Origin: Siphonobacter sp. SORGH_AS_0500
GTDB lineage: Bacteria; Bacteroidota; Bacteroidia; Cytophagales; Spirosomataceae
Length of the DNA stretch: 64,000 nt
NCBI RefSeq assembly: GCF_002838835.1
Contig: NZ_NHPP01000008.1
Location: 124,001-188,000 of the forward strand
Reading direction: 5' to 3'
This document shows positions 63,925 to 64,000 of this stretch, piece by piece. Position numbers and translations under genes: made by a program. How positions within the stretch are numbered: position 1 is the first letter of the stretch; each line of letters starts with the position of its first letter. The notes beneath the pieces were generated by a model. It had not been told where the DNA came from. It saw only the letters and a list, made by a program, of their open reading frames with translations, and did no database searches.

Positions 63925-64000
63925 ATGGCTGATACCAAGAACCTCCTGGAACGCATTTTACATTCCGTTTTTTTTAAAAGTGCTCAGAAAAAAGCCAGCA
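63925..64000 (+). CDS. Start of an unidentified gene (cut by window edge)
   Basis: ATG at 63925 opens a frame reading MADTKNLLERILHSVFFKSA and onward to the edge with no stop. Only 25 residues are visible, so no function can be given. The beginning resembles short helical, positively charged N-termini such as in YkvA-like membrane-associated proteins, but this is not evidence. TAATTTTG at 63901-63908 is a possible -7 element with a weak TTTG 16 bp upstream. Confidence 0.55.
   Translation, partial: MADTKNLLERILHSVFFKSAQKKAS

Overview
The window is a continuous stretch of chromosome from a member of the Bacteroidota, most likely order Cytophagales (Spirosomaceae-like). This rests on TANNTTTG-type promoters, a type IX secretion sorting domain, TonB receptors with an N-terminal carboxypeptidase-regulatory-like domain, a DUF4249 lipoprotein paired with such a receptor, and several other lipoproteins. 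GC content is moderate. I saw no rRNA, tRNA, CRISPR array, prophage or insertion sequence.

Layout. 1-1862: two tandem M20 amidohydrolases, the first cut by the window edge. 2294-3403: carA without carB. 3579-8408: a TonB receptor/DUF4249 pair, a Crp/Fnr-like regulator and a small lipoprotein. 8526-14147: a sugar-nucleotide epimerase, the Kup potassium transporter, a secreted rhodanese-thioredoxin fusion and nadB. 14283-17648: an unknown lipoprotein pair, an NTF2-like/GNAT/nitrilase operon and an SRPBCC gene. 17649-18312: a mosaic of short repeats. 18313-18940: a MntA/HepT toxin-antitoxin pair. 19032-30992: a DEAD-box helicase, an S9 peptidase, two glycosyltransferase-like genes around an MsbA-type ABC exporter, and a penicillin acylase. 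31154-36462: a small membrane protein, an OmpH/Skp chaperone, a di-haem peroxidase with a small Mo-cofactor-fold protein, an MFS transporter and a TPR protein. 36870-40757: a membrane protein, a LytTR regulator, a rhomboid protease and a Tat-exported class V aminotransferase. 40884-48465: a large T9SS adhesin-like protein, a SulP transporter and a two-component system. 48881-64000: a giant alpha-2-macroglobulin, MoxR, a haem-motif lipoprotein, an RluA-type pseudouridine synthase, a second TonB receptor, alaS, a MerR regulator and the start of one more gene.

The most striking observation is that four separate genes (SRPBCC, T9SS protein, MoxR, alaS) each carry one single-base indel. Undoing it restores a full-length, family-like protein. 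AlaRS is essential and its break lies in a run of seven A/T, so sequencing or assembly error is the simplest explanation, at least there; reads should be checked before any of them is called a pseudogene. Intergenic regions carry at least four families of short palindromic repeats, a 10-copy heptanucleotide array and a duplicated 136-bp element lying between a response regulator and its kinase. Less explained signals are a pair of TTGCG-N4-CGCAA palindromes beside the Crp-like gene, a perfect 19-bp AT-rich hairpin at 34057-34098, and a 40-codon ORF with a good promoter at 23235-23357. I do not see a clearly new multi-gene system; the unknown gene pair at 14283-15118 is the best candidate for undescribed function.
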